Source of the DNA: an uncultured Clostridium sp.
GTDB lineage: Bacteria > Bacillota > Clostridia > Lachnospirales > Lachnospiraceae
Reading direction: 5' to 3'
NCBI GenBank assembly: GCA_900543885.1
Contig: UQTA01000001.1
Span: 62,001-126,000 of the forward strand
DNA length: 64,000 bases
Shown: positions 1 to 8,666 of the stretch, piece after piece
Position numbering within the stretch: the first letter of the stretch is position 1
Layout: every line of letters begins with the position of its first letter
Notes under the pieces: model-generated
What the model was told of the DNA's origin: nothing
What the model saw: the letters and a program-made list of their open reading frames with translations, nothing else
Database searches by the model: none
Translations under genes and position numbers: made by a program

Positions 1-1767
1 CACAGATTTTAAAAGAGATGCATAAGGAAGGTCCTCCTGTGGGATCACGCTCATATCAAACAGCAATTTAATATAGGCAATACCGGAAGTAAACATAGGG
101 CTATGAACAACCGTTGTTCCTTCTTCCTGCTTTACCTGATAAGAAAACGGCTCTTCCTGTCGTTTAATATCCTCTCTGCCAAGCATAGGGATCTTCTCCA
201 GATCTTCCTTTGCAGATGGTTCTTCCTGATATGCCTTAAGTTCTTTCGTTTCTTTTACCAGTGCCTTTACCTGTTCATCGCTTAAAGACTCTTTATATTT
301 AGCCAGGCGCTCTGCCAGCTCTGCATCCTCTTTGGCTGTCTGGTCGATCTTTGGGCTTATGATCACAACTGCTTCATGAGGATTATCCAAAAGGTAATCT
401 TTGATCAGCTGCTCAAAATAACCTTCCTGCGCGGCTTTTTTCAGATAATCAAAGGTCTTCTGGTATTGTAAATGAAGCATTGGATCTGCATCGTACAGCC
501 AGCTGTCCATAGACCAGAGGCCATACATCAGTCCCTTAGGCGCAGAACCGTAATCTGCTTCTCTGTAACGGAATTCATAATAATTTAAACCTGCCAGAAG
601 GCTCTTTTTGTCAATTCCCTGATCTGCCAGTTTTCTCAGCGTACCTTTTACAACAGATAAGAATTCACCTTTCTGCTCTTTATTTGCATTTTTCGCAACT
701 ACAGAAAAATATGGCTGAAGAATACCGTTTTCATAGCCGCCCATAATATCCTGACCAATGTGTGCATCGATCAGAGCCTGTTTTAATGGTGCTCCCGGTG
801 CACTGATCAGGGTGTAGTCTAAGATCTGGAAAGCAACATAGAGAACCGGGTCAATATCTGTTCCTACCACTGTGTTTAAGGACAGATAGGTATTATCTTC
901 TGTTCCCTCGTTTGCCGTTACGGAATAGGTTGTCTCTCTTTCTACCGGACCTGCAAACGGCTTCTGAAAAGCAATAGCTGAATCTAACGTGAAATCTTTT
1001 TTGTCATAGGCAGACAAGTATTCTTTATCCAGCCATAAAAGCTTTTCTTCCATATCCATGTCGCCATAGAGATAGATATAGCTGTTGGCCGGATGATAAT
1101 AATCTTTGTGGAACTGAATAAACTGCTCATAACTTAAATTGGGGATCACCGCCGGGTCACCGCCAGATTCATTGCTATAGGTCGTATCTGGAAACAGCAC
1201 AGCGCTTGTAAAACGCTCTAAAACACTTTCCGGTGAAGAAAATGCGCCTTTCATCTCATTATATACAACACCATTAACTGTCAGCGGTGCATCCTCTGAA
1301 GGCAGTTCATAATGCCAGCCTTCCTGTTTAAAGATCTTTGGCTCTTTATAGATAGAAGGATGAAACACACCGTCTAAATATACGTCCATAAGATTCTGGA
1401 AGTCCTTGTCATTGCAGCTGGCTACCGGATATACTGTCTTATCCGGATAAGTCATTGCATTTAAAAAGGTATTTAAAGAACCTTTCACCAGTTCTACAAA
1501 GGGATCCTTTACCGGAAACTTTTCAGAACCTTCCAGTACGCTGTGTTCCAGGATATGAGGAAGTCCTGTGCTGTCTGCCGGTGGTGTTCTGAATCCAATG
1601 GAAAATACTTTGTTATCATCCTCATTACTCATAAGGAACAGTCTGGCGCCGCTTTTTTTATGTTCCAGTACCATTCCTTCAGAATTCATCTCTTCTATGA
1701 AACGGTGGTCTTTTACCTCATAGGCAGAAAGTTTTTCTACCTGTTCAAGCATCTGCTGTCTGTTCAT
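1..1767 (-). CDS. M16C-family zinc metalloprotease (presequence-protease-like), C-terminus outside window
   Basis: Predicted zinc peptidase of the insulinase superfamily, subfamily M16C (PreP/Cym1 type), which degrades small peptides inside a clam-like chamber. The frame is open from the ATG at 1767 to base 1, giving 589 N-terminal residues; family members are about 970 residues, so roughly 40 percent is missing. The inverted zinc motif HxxEH is visible as HILEH at residues 71-75, with the typical context of a Pro-rich stretch before it and a Val-Leu-Glu-Gly stretch after it. No signal peptide is visible, so it is probably cytoplasmic. It lies downstream of the YdcF gene, separated by a two-hairpin repeat at 1797-1921 that may end transcription between them. 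Family assignment is firm; the substrate is unknown. Confidence 0.9.
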   Translation of the reverse strand, partial: MNRQQMLEQVEKLSAYEVKDHRFIEEMNSEGMVLEHKKSGARLFLMSNEDDNKVFSIGFRTPPADSTGLPHILEHSVLEGSEKFPVKDPFVELVKGSLNTFLNAMTYPDKTVYPVASCNDKDFQNLMDVYLDGVFHPSIYKEPKIFKQEGWHYELPSEDAPLTVNGVVYNEMKGAFSSPESVLERFTSAVLFPDTTYSNESGGDPAVIPNLSYEQFIQFHKDYYHPANSYIYLYGDMDMEEKLLWLDKEYLSAYDKKDFTLDSAIAFQKPFAGPVERETTYSVTANEGTEDNTYLSLNTVVGTDIDPVLYVAFQILDYTLISAPGAPLKQALIDAHIGQDIMGGYENGILQPYFSVVAKNANKEQKGEFLSVVKGTLRKLADQGIDKKSLLAGLNYYEFRYREADYGSAPKGLMYGLWSMDSWLYDADPMLHLQYQKTFDYLKKAAQEGYFEQLIKDYLLDNPHEAVVIISPKIDQTAKEDAELAERLAKYKESLSDEQVKALVKETKELKAYQEEPSAKEDLEKIPMLGREDIKRQEEPFSYQVKQEEGTTVVHSPMFTSGIAYIKLLFDMSVIPQEDLPYASLLKSV

Positions 1768-1796
1768 GTTGTATACTCTCCTATCTTATTGGCTCG

Positions 1797-1921
1797 GTTC
1801 GTAATTAGACTCGCAAACCCGCGCTGCGCGCTCCACTGTCTGCTGGCGCAGACGGTTTGCTCGTTAAGGGCCCAAGAAAAACAAATGCCGTCTTTGACGG
1901 CGCTTGTTTTTCTTTTGGGCA
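1797..1921 (-). repeat. Two-hairpin intergenic repeat, copy 1
   Basis: Read on minus, it holds an AT-rich hairpin with arms around AAAAGAAAAACAAGCG and its complement. A linker with TTAACGA follows, then a second hairpin with arms GCAAACC and GGTTTGC enclosing GC-rich sequence (GAGCGCGCAGCGCGG). The same order and much of the same sequence recur on plus at 25394-25510. The AT-rich hairpin sits just past the stop codon of the YdcF gene and could act as a terminator. Confidence 0.75.
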
Positions 1922-1923
1922 CC

Positions 1924-2763
1924 TTACATGTTTCCCATTATTCTATCCTTAATGATCGATGCGCATTCACGTACACATAAATGGATGAAAAGCACCGGAT
2001 CTGACTGGGCGCTGATGCCGTAGACATTTTCAAAGCCCCATTTTTTTGCGATCATGCATGCTCTGTATACATGGAAATTGCTGGTAAGTACACCCACTTC
2101 CAAAGGTTTGTCCGCAGCAATGAGATAATTGCCTTTTGGCTCTCTCGAAAACATCTGGTGATTTTTTTCTTCTCTTTCATGGCGCAGCATTTCCCGGTGG
2201 CTTTCAATGATGATCTTACTGTAAGCCAGATTTTCTACTGTACTTACAGAATGTTCTTCTAATAAAAGCTGCCCCGGCCTTACGCCATTGTAAACCAGGT
2301 ATTGATACATCGCCTGTGCTTCAGATACCGGTTCATCCGGACCTTTTCCTCCTGAGAGCACCAGATACGTCTCTGGATTTTTCTCTGCATATTCAATGGC
2401 CTTATCCAGTCTCTTTTTCAGGGAATTACTTACTGTATGTTCCTTAACTCTGGCTCCCAGCACGATCACATAATCCAGATCCTCTTCTTCACTGGCCGCA
2501 GCCCCCATAAACACCAAAATACAAAGAGCTGTCATAATAACCACGCCGGCAATACAGGTGGTAGCAACACTCACTGGCACCCACTGTGGGATGCGGTCCA
2601 TATTTTTCCTGTAATACCATTTTCCATATACAAGAAATACACAAAGAGCTGCAAAAAAAAGCCAGATAAAAGCAAAAGAGGTCCCCATTCCAGCATAAAA
2701 AACGATAAGCATAAAATATGCTGTACAAATGATCGCCAGTCCTAACAGGACCATATCTGCCAT
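1924..2763 (-). CDS. YdcF/SanA-like DUF218 membrane protein
   Basis: 279-residue protein. Three hydrophobic segments occupy about residues 4-25, 29-51 and 62-90, followed by a DUF218 domain from about 97 to 270. The domain shows its usual opening (Asp-Tyr-Val-Ile-Val-Leu-Gly-Ala) and the Leu-Ser-Gly-Gly-Lys-Gly turn near residue 137. DUF218 proteins (YdcF, SanA, ElyC) are envelope-associated and linked to cell-wall or exopolysaccharide functions, but their reaction is not settled. The start is supported by AAAGGAGG seven bases upstream. It follows the U32 peptidase gene in the same direction with a gap of about 90 bases. Family assignment is good; function unknown. Confidence 0.85.
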   Translation of the reverse strand: MADMVLLGLAIICTAYFMLIVFYAGMGTSFAFIWLFFAALCVFLVYGKWYYRKNMDRIPQWVPVSVATTCIAGVVIMTALCILVFMGAAASEEEDLDYVIVLGARVKEHTVSNSLKKRLDKAIEYAEKNPETYLVLSGGKGPDEPVSEAQAMYQYLVYNGVRPGQLLLEEHSVSTVENLAYSKIIIESHREMLRHEREEKNHQMFSREPKGNYLIAADKPLEVGVLTSNFHVYRACMIAKKWGFENVYGISAQSDPVLFIHLCVRECASIIKDRIMGNM

Positions 2764-2851
2764 GTGAGCACCTCCTTTTTAGCAAAACTGTTATCTCCGC
2801 GTTTTGACCAAACATCCTTTATAGCAATGTAACCGTCAAGGGGATTCTCCA

Positions 2852-4081
2852 TTACTTATCCTCTTTTTTACGGATAATATCATACTTATCCACATCTGCG
2901 CCTAAATCTACCCACAGGATCTGCTTTGGATGTGGAGCACTTTCCTGTTCATTTCCCTCTTCATCACAAATGCTCTTAACAACTACTTCCAGGTTTCTGC
3001 CGTCCGGCTTCATGATCTCAATGGTCTCACCTACAGAAAACTTATTCTTCTGTTCAATGCGGCAGCGTCCCTTTCCGTCAGTTTCTTCTGCTGTACCCAG
3101 ATAGGTATAATTCTTTACATACGTATTGCTATTGTAAATCTGAGCATCACTTCCCGGCTTTCCGAAGTAAAAACCAGTGGTAAATTCACGGTAGGTACAT
3201 TTTCCGATTTCTTCCTTGTACCACTCCATATTTGCTTCATAAAGTTTTGGATCTTTCAGATAATCATCAATGGCTTTCCGGTAAGTTCTTGCTACAGTAG
3301 CCACATATAAAGCCGTTTTCATACGGCCTTCGATCTTAAAGCTGTCAATTCCTGCATCAATCAGTTTCGGAACATGCTCGATCATACAAAGATCCTTGGA
3401 ATTAAAGATATAGGTGCCTCTTTCATTTTCATATACAGGCATGTATTCTCCCGGTCTGGTCTCTTCTACAATGGAATATTTCCAGCGGCATGGATGAGTA
3501 CATGCACCCTGATTGGCATCACGTCCTGTAAAGAAATTACTTAACAGGCATCTTCCGGAATAGGAAATACACATAGCGCCATGGATAAAGCTTTCAATTT
3601 CCATATCATCCGGAATATGGGCACGGATCTCTTTGATCTCTGCTAAAGAAAGCTCTCTGGCAGAAACTACACGCTTCGCTCCCATGCGGTTCCAGAACAG
3701 ATACGTTCCATAGTTGGTATTATTTGCCTGGGTGCTTACATGAAGTTCTGTATCCGGAAGCACTCTTTTGGCGATCTCAAATACACCTGGATCGGAAATG
3801 ATCAATGCATCCGGTCCTACTTCTTTCAATTCTTCAAAATAAGCCTCCACCCCTGGCAGGTCCTGATTATGAGCCAGAATATTGGCTGTTACATAGACCT
3901 TTACATCATGCGCATGGGCAAAGGCAATTCCTTCTTTCATGTCCTCTAAAGAGAAGTTGTGGGCTTTGGCTCTCAGTCCAAAAGCCTCTCCTCCTATATA
4001 TACGGCATCTGCACCGTAAATAACGGCCGTTTTTAACACATCCAGACTGCCTGCCGGTATTAATAACTCTGTCTTTCTCAT
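2852..4081 (-). CDS. U32 family peptidase-like tRNA hydroxylation protein (TrhP/YrrO type)
   Basis: 409-residue U32 family protein. The family signature Glu-x-Phe-x2-Gly-x2-Cys-x6-Cys is seen at residues 163-178 (C171, C178), with two more cysteines at 194 and 198. These four probably hold an iron-sulfur cluster. Although named peptidases, the Bacillus and E. coli relatives (YrrN/YrrO, TrhP) act in prephenate-dependent hydroxylation of wobble uridine in tRNA. The gene lies 16 bases downstream of a TrmR-type methyltransferase, which in Bacillus methylates that hydroxyuridine, so the pair probably makes 5-methoxyuridine-type bases. Bacillus has two U32 genes (yrrN, yrrO) here; this window has one. 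A role in tRNA is inferred from family and order. Confidence 0.88.
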   Translation of the reverse strand: MRKTELLIPAGSLDVLKTAVIYGADAVYIGGEAFGLRAKAHNFSLEDMKEGIAFAHAHDVKVYVTANILAHNQDLPGVEAYFEELKEVGPDALIISDPGVFEIAKRVLPDTELHVSTQANNTNYGTYLFWNRMGAKRVVSARELSLAEIKEIRAHIPDDMEIESFIHGAMCISYSGRCLLSNFFTGRDANQGACTHPCRWKYSIVEETRPGEYMPVYENERGTYIFNSKDLCMIEHVPKLIDAGIDSFKIEGRMKTALYVATVARTYRKAIDDYLKDPKLYEANMEWYKEEIGKCTYREFTTGFYFGKPGSDAQIYNSNTYVKNYTYLGTAEETDGKGRCRIEQKNKFSVGETIEIMKPDGRNLEVVVKSICDEEGNEQESAPHPKQILWVDLGADVDKYDIIRKKEDK

Positions 4082-4097
4082 TTTTATCTATCTTCTC

Positions 4098-4745
4098 CTA
4101 TCTGATCCTGGTACTGATAGTAACCCCATCTCCTATAGGGATCACTGCAGTTTCAAATTCTTCCATATGTTTTAATTCATACAGATATTCACGCATCCTG
4201 CTGTGAATGGTACGGTTTCTGCGCTGCACTGCAAAGCGGGACTGGACTACATCCCCATCCTGAAGTACATTATCAGAAATAAGCACAGATCCAACTGGCA
4301 TCAGATCTAACAGCAGCGGAAGCCAGTTTAAATACTGTCCCTTGGCCGCATCCATAAATACCAGATCAAACTTTTTTCCTTTTAATTCTCTCAGCCAGAA
4401 ATCCGCATCTCCCTCCAAAAAAGTGATCCGGCTTTCTTCTCCTGCCTTTTTAAAATTTTCTTTCGCTTCCGGGATACGTTTTTCGTATTTTTCAATGGTA
4501 GTAATATGACAGTTTGCCGGCATGACCTGGCACATCTGCAAAGCAGAGTAGCCTACAGCTGTTCCGATCTCTAAAATATTTGCCGGCTGCAAAGCAGCTG
4601 TCAGGCTTCGCAGTAATGCTGCCGTTTCACTGCGTATAATAGGAACCCCGTCTTCTATCGCTTTTTTTTCAATTCCATCCAGAAGATCCCCCCTGCTGTT
4701 TTCCAGGGAATGAAGATATTCTGTAATCCTGTTATCTACGATCAT
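4098..4745 (-). CDS. trmR: O-methyltransferase, TrmR-like tRNA 5-hydroxyuridine methyltransferase
   Basis: SAM-dependent class I methyltransferase of 215 residues in the YrrM/TrmR and catechol-O-methyltransferase-like family. The SAM-binding motif Leu-Glu-Ile-Gly-Thr-Ala-Val-Gly-Tyr-Ser is clear near residue 60, and a metal-site Asp lies in Val-Phe-Met-Asp-Ala-Ala-Lys-Gly. Bacillus TrmR methylates 5-hydroxyuridine at tRNA position 34. The order upstream of a U32 gene and downstream of an MltG-like gene equals Bacillus yrrL-yrrM-yrrO. The start chosen is the ATG at 4745, about nine bases after GAGG; an ATG at 4754 leaves no room for a ribosome site. The gene overlaps the end of the MltG-like gene by 14 bases, so translation may be coupled. 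Confidence 0.85.
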   Translation of the reverse strand: MIVDNRITEYLHSLENSRGDLLDGIEKKAIEDGVPIIRSETAALLRSLTAALQPANILEIGTAVGYSALQMCQVMPANCHITTIEKYEKRIPEAKENFKKAGEESRITFLEGDADFWLRELKGKKFDLVFMDAAKGQYLNWLPLLLDLMPVGSVLISDNVLQDGDVVQSRFAVQRRNRTIHSRMREYLYELKHMEEFETAVIPIGDGVTISTRIR

Positions 4746-5325
4746 TTTGTCCATCCTCTGTTACATCTTCGATCCAGCCGCCTTCTTCCTCATCTTCGCC
4801 GGAATAAGAATATTCGTCTGCCTGGGCTTTTCCTGCTGAAAGAGTGCTTTTTGCAGCATCTGCTGCATTTGCCTCTTCTGCCTGAAGTTCTGATTGATGT
4901 TTTTTAGCGTCTGTACCTGATGTATTTGTCTTATCTTCCTCATCCGTTTCCGGCTTTTCACTGAGTTTTTGAAGAATATCCTTAGAAGTCATGGATGTAT
5001 TTAAAGTATAGGTTCCCGGGTAGATCTTGTTATAATCATAAAAACGGCTCTGGAACAAAAAGGCATAGATATTTTTGATCAGGCCCTTTTTCTCCAGTTC
5101 ATCTGCAGCCTGGGATACATTTTCCCCGTCTTTTACCACTACTGTAATATCGTGCCCAGGCGCGTCTTCCATCGCTTCTGCATAAAACACTGCATGGCCG
5201 AAGGCATATCCCTGGATCACTGCCTCATATAAAAGCAGGATCAAAAGAGCAAGAAGCATCAGCTTCACCGAAATACGGATGATCGCCATGGTTATTCTGT
5301 TGATCTCTCTTGTACGGCTGCTCAT
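4732..5325 (-). CDS. MltG-like membrane protein lacking the catalytic YceG domain
   Basis: 197 residues: a short basic N-terminus, one membrane segment at about 13-35, then a LysM-like module at about 58-125. That module resembles the N-terminal domain of the endolytic murein transglycosylase MltG (a Val-x-Val-x-Asp-Gly-Glu opening, Leu-Glu-Lys-Lys-Gly-Leu-Ile, then Pro-Gly-Thr-Tyr-x-Leu). The rest is an acidic low-complexity tail. The catalytic YceG domain of MltG, which makes the family about 330-380 residues long, is absent, so it should not cut glycan. Its position equals Bacillus yrrL (mltG), supporting descent from mltG. It may bind peptidoglycan or regulate it, but no activity can be read from the sequence. 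Confidence 0.75.
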   Translation of the reverse strand: MSSRTREINRITMAIIRISVKLMLLALLILLLYEAVIQGYAFGHAVFYAEAMEDAPGHDITVVVKDGENVSQAADELEKKGLIKNIYAFLFQSRFYDYNKIYPGTYTLNTSMTSKDILQKLSEKPETDEEDKTNTSGTDAKKHQSELQAEEANAADAAKSTLSAGKAQADEYSYSGEDEEEGGWIEDVTEDGQNDRR

Positions 5326-5424
5326 GCTTCTCCACCTCCATTTTTTACTCTATATGCACCGAAACGCTTTTTTGCACCTTTTGTGCCATATGCTTCCTGT
5401 AATATCTCCAGATCGTTTCTGCGC

Positions 5425-7425
5425 TTACACTTCCATAATGATCGGTAAGATCATCGGATTTCTCTTCATCCGCTTCCATAAGAAATCGCTTAAACTGTCC
5501 TTGATAATGTTCTTGATCTTGCCCCAGTCACTTACATGGCGGTCCAGACAATCTGCTACTGCATCAGCAACCACATTGTGGGCTTCTTCCAACAGATCTT
5601 CCGACTCTCTTACATACACAAAACCTCTGGATACGATATCCGGGCCGGAAAGCAGCTGATTTGAATGTTTCTCTAATGTAAGAACAACTACAATGATACC
5701 ATTCTGAGCCAGATTCTGTCTGTCTCTTAATACGATATTTCCTACATCACCAACACCAAGGCCATCAACCAGGATCGCACCGCAGGCTACATGATCAGTT
5801 ACCTGGCAGCTGTCCTCATCCAGTGACACTACATCACCTGAATTTACCAGCAGTGCATTCTCCTTTGCAACTCCCATGTACTCAGCCAGTTCCTTCTGTG
5901 CCATTCTGTGACGGAACTCACCATGTACCGGAATAGCAAATTTCGGATGTACCAGAGAATAGATCAGCTTTAAATCTTCCTGGCATGCATGTCCGGAAAC
6001 GTGGGTATCCTGACAGATCACCTTTGCTCCCTTTGCAGAAAGTTCATTGATCACATTTGCAACTGCCTTCTCATTTCCAGGAATCGGAGTAGAGCTTAAT
6101 ACTACTACATCTCCCGGCACAATGGATACTTTCTTATGGATGCTGGCTGCCATACGTGACAAAGCTGCCATAGATTCACCCTGACTGCCGGTTGTGATCA
6201 GTACCGTAGATTCCGGCGGATAATTCTTTAACTGATCAATATCGATCAAAGTACCTTCCGGAATATTGATATATCCCAGTTCACTGGCAATATCAATGAT
6301 CGTAACCATGCTGCGGCCTTCTACCACCACCTTGCGGCCATATTTATAAGCCGTATTTACCACCTGCTGTACACGGTCCACATTAGAAGCAAACGTAGCA
6401 ACAATAATACGGTGGTTTGTATGCTCTGCAAAAATGGTGTCAAAGGTCTTTCCTACACTGCGCTCAGACATGGTAAATCCAGGTCTGGTAGCATTGGTAC
6501 TGTCTGCTAACATCGCCAGCACGCCTTTTTTGCCAAGTTCTGCAAAACGCTGCAGATCGATGGGATCACCAAATACCGGGGTATAATCAATCTTAAAGTC
6601 GCCTGTATGAAGGACAATACCTACCGGTGAGAAAATAGCCAGGGCAGATGCATCCTGGATACTGTGGTTCGTCTTAATAAACTCTACACGGAAACATCCT
6701 AAATTTACAGACTGTCCATGTTTCATAACCTTACGCTTAGTGTTCTTTAACAGGTTATGCTCTTTTAATTTATGTTCAATTAAGGCAATGGTCAGTTTTG
6801 TGCCGTAAACCGGTACATTTACCTGCTGTAAGATATATGGCAATGCACCAATATGATCCTCATGACCATGGGTGATCACGAAACCTTTTACCTTATCAAT
6901 ATTCTGCTTTAAATAAGACACATCCGGGATCACCAGGTCAATACCTAACATATCATCTCCCGGAAATGCAAGACCGCAGTCTACAACAATAATGGAATCT
7001 TCATACTCAAATGCAGTAATGTTCATACCAATCTGCTCTAAGCCGCCTAACGGTATGATCTTTAACTTACTCTTTGCCTCTTTCTGACTGCTTCTGGAAG
7101 GTTTTCTTACAGGTGCTTTTCTCTCTCCTGCTTCTTTTACAGCCGGAAGGGACTTTCTTGTTCCCTGCTGTCTTCCTCTTGCAGGAGCCGCTTTACGTCT
7201 TTCTTCTGCTTTCGGCTCTGCTGTCATCTCCTGGTTTTCTGTTCCTTCTTTTTCTTCTGTCTTTACAGTCTTTGATGCTTTCGGTGCACGTCTTGGTCTT
7301 CTGTACTGTGGTCTTCTGGCTGGTTTTGCACCTTCTTCACGATTCTCTCCAGTACCATTTTCCAGTTTATCTTCTACACTGATCTCAGGTTTTACATTTT
7401 CATTCACGTTCTCTTCTAAACTCAA
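5425..7425 (-). CDS. rnj: Ribonuclease J (beta-CASP metallo-beta-lactamase RNase)
   Basis: RNase J has 5'-to-3' exonuclease and endonuclease activity on mRNA and rRNA precursors. The core begins at about residue 121 (Leu-Lys-Ile-Ile-Pro-Leu-Gly-Gly). The metal motif HxHxDH is at residues 186-191, and beta-CASP motifs and the RNase J C-terminal domain follow. At 666 residues it is about 110 longer than the usual 555. The excess is an N-terminal, highly charged Lys/Arg/Glu/Ala-rich extension that is probably disordered and may contact RNA or partners. GGAGGAATC lies just upstream of the ATG at 7425. It follows the DUF1292 gene by 14 bases, so it is probably in the same operon. Confidence 0.95.
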   Translation of the reverse strand: MSLEENVNENVKPEISVEDKLENGTGENREEGAKPARRPQYRRPRRAPKASKTVKTEEKEGTENQEMTAEPKAEERRKAAPARGRQQGTRKSLPAVKEAGERKAPVRKPSRSSQKEAKSKLKIIPLGGLEQIGMNITAFEYEDSIIVVDCGLAFPGDDMLGIDLVIPDVSYLKQNIDKVKGFVITHGHEDHIGALPYILQQVNVPVYGTKLTIALIEHKLKEHNLLKNTKRKVMKHGQSVNLGCFRVEFIKTNHSIQDASALAIFSPVGIVLHTGDFKIDYTPVFGDPIDLQRFAELGKKGVLAMLADSTNATRPGFTMSERSVGKTFDTIFAEHTNHRIIVATFASNVDRVQQVVNTAYKYGRKVVVEGRSMVTIIDIASELGYINIPEGTLIDIDQLKNYPPESTVLITTGSQGESMAALSRMAASIHKKVSIVPGDVVVLSSTPIPGNEKAVANVINELSAKGAKVICQDTHVSGHACQEDLKLIYSLVHPKFAIPVHGEFRHRMAQKELAEYMGVAKENALLVNSGDVVSLDEDSCQVTDHVACGAILVDGLGVGDVGNIVLRDRQNLAQNGIIVVVLTLEKHSNQLLSGPDIVSRGFVYVRESEDLLEEAHNVVADAVADCLDRHVSDWGKIKNIIKDSLSDFLWKRMKRNPMILPIIMEV

Positions 7426-7439
7426 GCTGATTCCTCCTA

Positions 7440-7730
7440 TTATTTTTCTAACTCCACGTCTGCATCCTCTAATAACGCTTCAAAAATACCCATAACTCCA
7501 TCCAGTTCCTTGTCATCTTCTACAAACTCGAATAAAGCTTCACTGTCATTTTCACCGGATACATCTTTTAAAATATAACATTCTCCATCTTCACCTTCCG
7601 GAGCATCTGTCACCAGAAGATAGTCTTTTCCATGGATTCTTGTCTCTTCCAATACGTAAAAATCCACAGATTCTCCTGAATCTGTCATCATCGTAATGCA
7701 GTCTTCTTTTTCATTCATCGGCTTATTCAT
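7440..7730 (-). CDS. DUF1292 family small acidic protein (YrzB-like)
   Basis: Small acidic DUF1292 protein of 96 residues, the family of Bacillus YrzB; function unknown. The start chosen is the ATG at 7730 because GGAG lies six bases upstream. An ATG at 7742 has no room for a ribosome site. With this start the gene overlaps the end of ruvX by eight bases, which suggests coupled translation. The ireB - ruvX - DUF1292 order is conserved across Firmicutes. Confidence 0.85.
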   Translation of the reverse strand: MNKPMNEKEDCITMMTDSGESVDFYVLEETRIHGKDYLLVTDAPEGEDGECYILKDVSGENDSEALFEFVEDDKELDGVMGIFEALLEDADVELEK

Positions 7731-8175
7731 TGATTTCTCCATCCTCTTTCTTTATCATGGACAGATGATCTAAATATCCCTGAAGGATCATTGCCGCTGC
7801 GATCTGGTCTACGGATTCTTTTCTGTGTTCACGTCGGACACCACTTTCCATAAGAACCCGCTCTGCTGCTACCGTTGTAAGACGTTCATCCCACAACTCC
7901 ACAGGAAGCCCTGTTCTTCTCTCCAATGCCGCTTTCAGTTCTTCTGACTTTTCTGCGCGGTCTCCTACTGTATTATTCATATTTTTAGGATAACCAAGAA
8001 CGAACTTTTCTACCCCATACTCCTTAGCCAGAGCTTCAATTCTGGCAAGAGTCTGACGCAGTTTATTTTCATCCTTTCTGGTAATAGTCTCTACTGCCTG
8101 TGCAGTGATCCCTAAGGGATCGCACACTGCTACCCCTACCGTCTTTGAGCCATAATCAAGCCCCATAATCCTCAT
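7723..8175 (-). CDS. ruvX: RuvX/YqgF-family Holliday-junction resolvase-like nuclease
   Basis: RNase H-fold protein of 150 residues, the usual length for YqgF/RuvX (Bacillus YrrK). The family has been linked to pre-16S rRNA processing and to Holliday-junction resolution. Seen are the first acidic motif Gly-Leu-Asp-Tyr-Gly-Ser-Lys near the N-terminus, the Gly-Tyr-Pro-Lys-Asn-Met-Asn turn, and the C-terminal Asp-Glu-Arg-Leu-Thr-Thr motif. The start is taken at 8175, where GGAGGA precedes by seven bases; a longer frame starting at 8208 lacks this. A half-copy of the window's MITE lies about 30 bases upstream of the start. Confidence 0.92.
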   Translation of the reverse strand: MRIMGLDYGSKTVGVAVCDPLGITAQAVETITRKDENKLRQTLARIEALAKEYGVEKFVLGYPKNMNNTVGDRAEKSEELKAALERRTGLPVELWDERLTTVAAERVLMESGVRREHRKESVDQIAAAMILQGYLDHLSMIKKEDGEINE

Positions 8176-8206
8176 ATTCAATTCCTCCGCGCACACTAAA
8201 ATCATC

Positions 8207-8263
8207 ACAGTTCAGCCTTGCATCTTCTCGCCCGCTTGCAGCGGACAAGAAGCTTTTGGCGTC
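8207..8263 (-). repeat. Half-copy of the GTTACAG MITE (right end)
   Basis: Begins on plus with ACAGTTCAGCCTTGC, the MITE terminal repeat. It continues through the inner hairpin (CTTCTCG / CGGACAAGAAG) and stops at GGCGTC, where similarity to the full elements at 51587 and 51829 ends. It lies in the 5' leader of ruvX, between ireB and ruvX. Confidence 0.7.
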
Positions 8264-8358
8264 AGAAAAAAACGCCCATAAAAAATCCCCATACAGAGAC
8301 TTTAATGGACGTTAAACCAGAAAGTATCACACTCCCTGAACCTATTTTCCTAGCTGCC

Positions 8359-8619
8359 CTATTTTAAACGGGCATCAATATATACCGCCATCAGTTCTTC
8401 CAGGATCTCATCTCTCTCCACCTTCATAATAAGGCTTCTGGCTCCCTTATGGCTGGTAATATAAGTAGGATCCCCAGACATAATATAACCTACGATCTGA
8501 TTTACAGGGTTATATCCTTTCTCGGTCAAGGCAATATACACCTGCTCCAGTACATCGCTTACTTCTACCTTTTTGTCCTGAACAGCCTGAAAATACTGTG
8601 TCTCTTTTATATTGCCCAT
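8359..8619 (-). CDS. ireB: IreB family regulatory phosphoprotein (UPF0297)
   Basis: 86 residues, full length for the IreB/YrzL family. The conserved core runs from Val-Tyr-Ile-Ala-Leu-Thr-Glu-Lys-Gly-Tyr-Asn-Pro through Ser-Gly-Asp-Pro-Thr-Tyr-Ile-Thr-Ser-His. In Enterococcus, IreB is phosphorylated on N-terminal threonine by the PASTA kinase IreK and controls cephalosporin resistance. A threonine is present here at residue 7. The ribosome site AAGGACGTGAT precedes the ATG at 8619. It lies upstream of ruvX as in other Firmicutes; alaS, usually next to it, is replaced here by mtaB. Confidence 0.93.
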   Translation of the reverse strand: MGNIKETQYFQAVQDKKVEVSDVLEQVYIALTEKGYNPVNQIVGYIMSGDPTYITSHKGARSLIMKVERDEILEELMAVYIDARLK

Positions 8620-8666
8620 ATCATCACGTCCTTTACGTATTCTTATATATTTTACTCTATATTTTT

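Noticed and set aside
2071..2745. Plus-strand frames opposite the YdcF gene
   Set aside because: Shadows of the minus-strand gene with no ribosome sites or family resemblance; the same holds for most short frames opposite real genes in the window.
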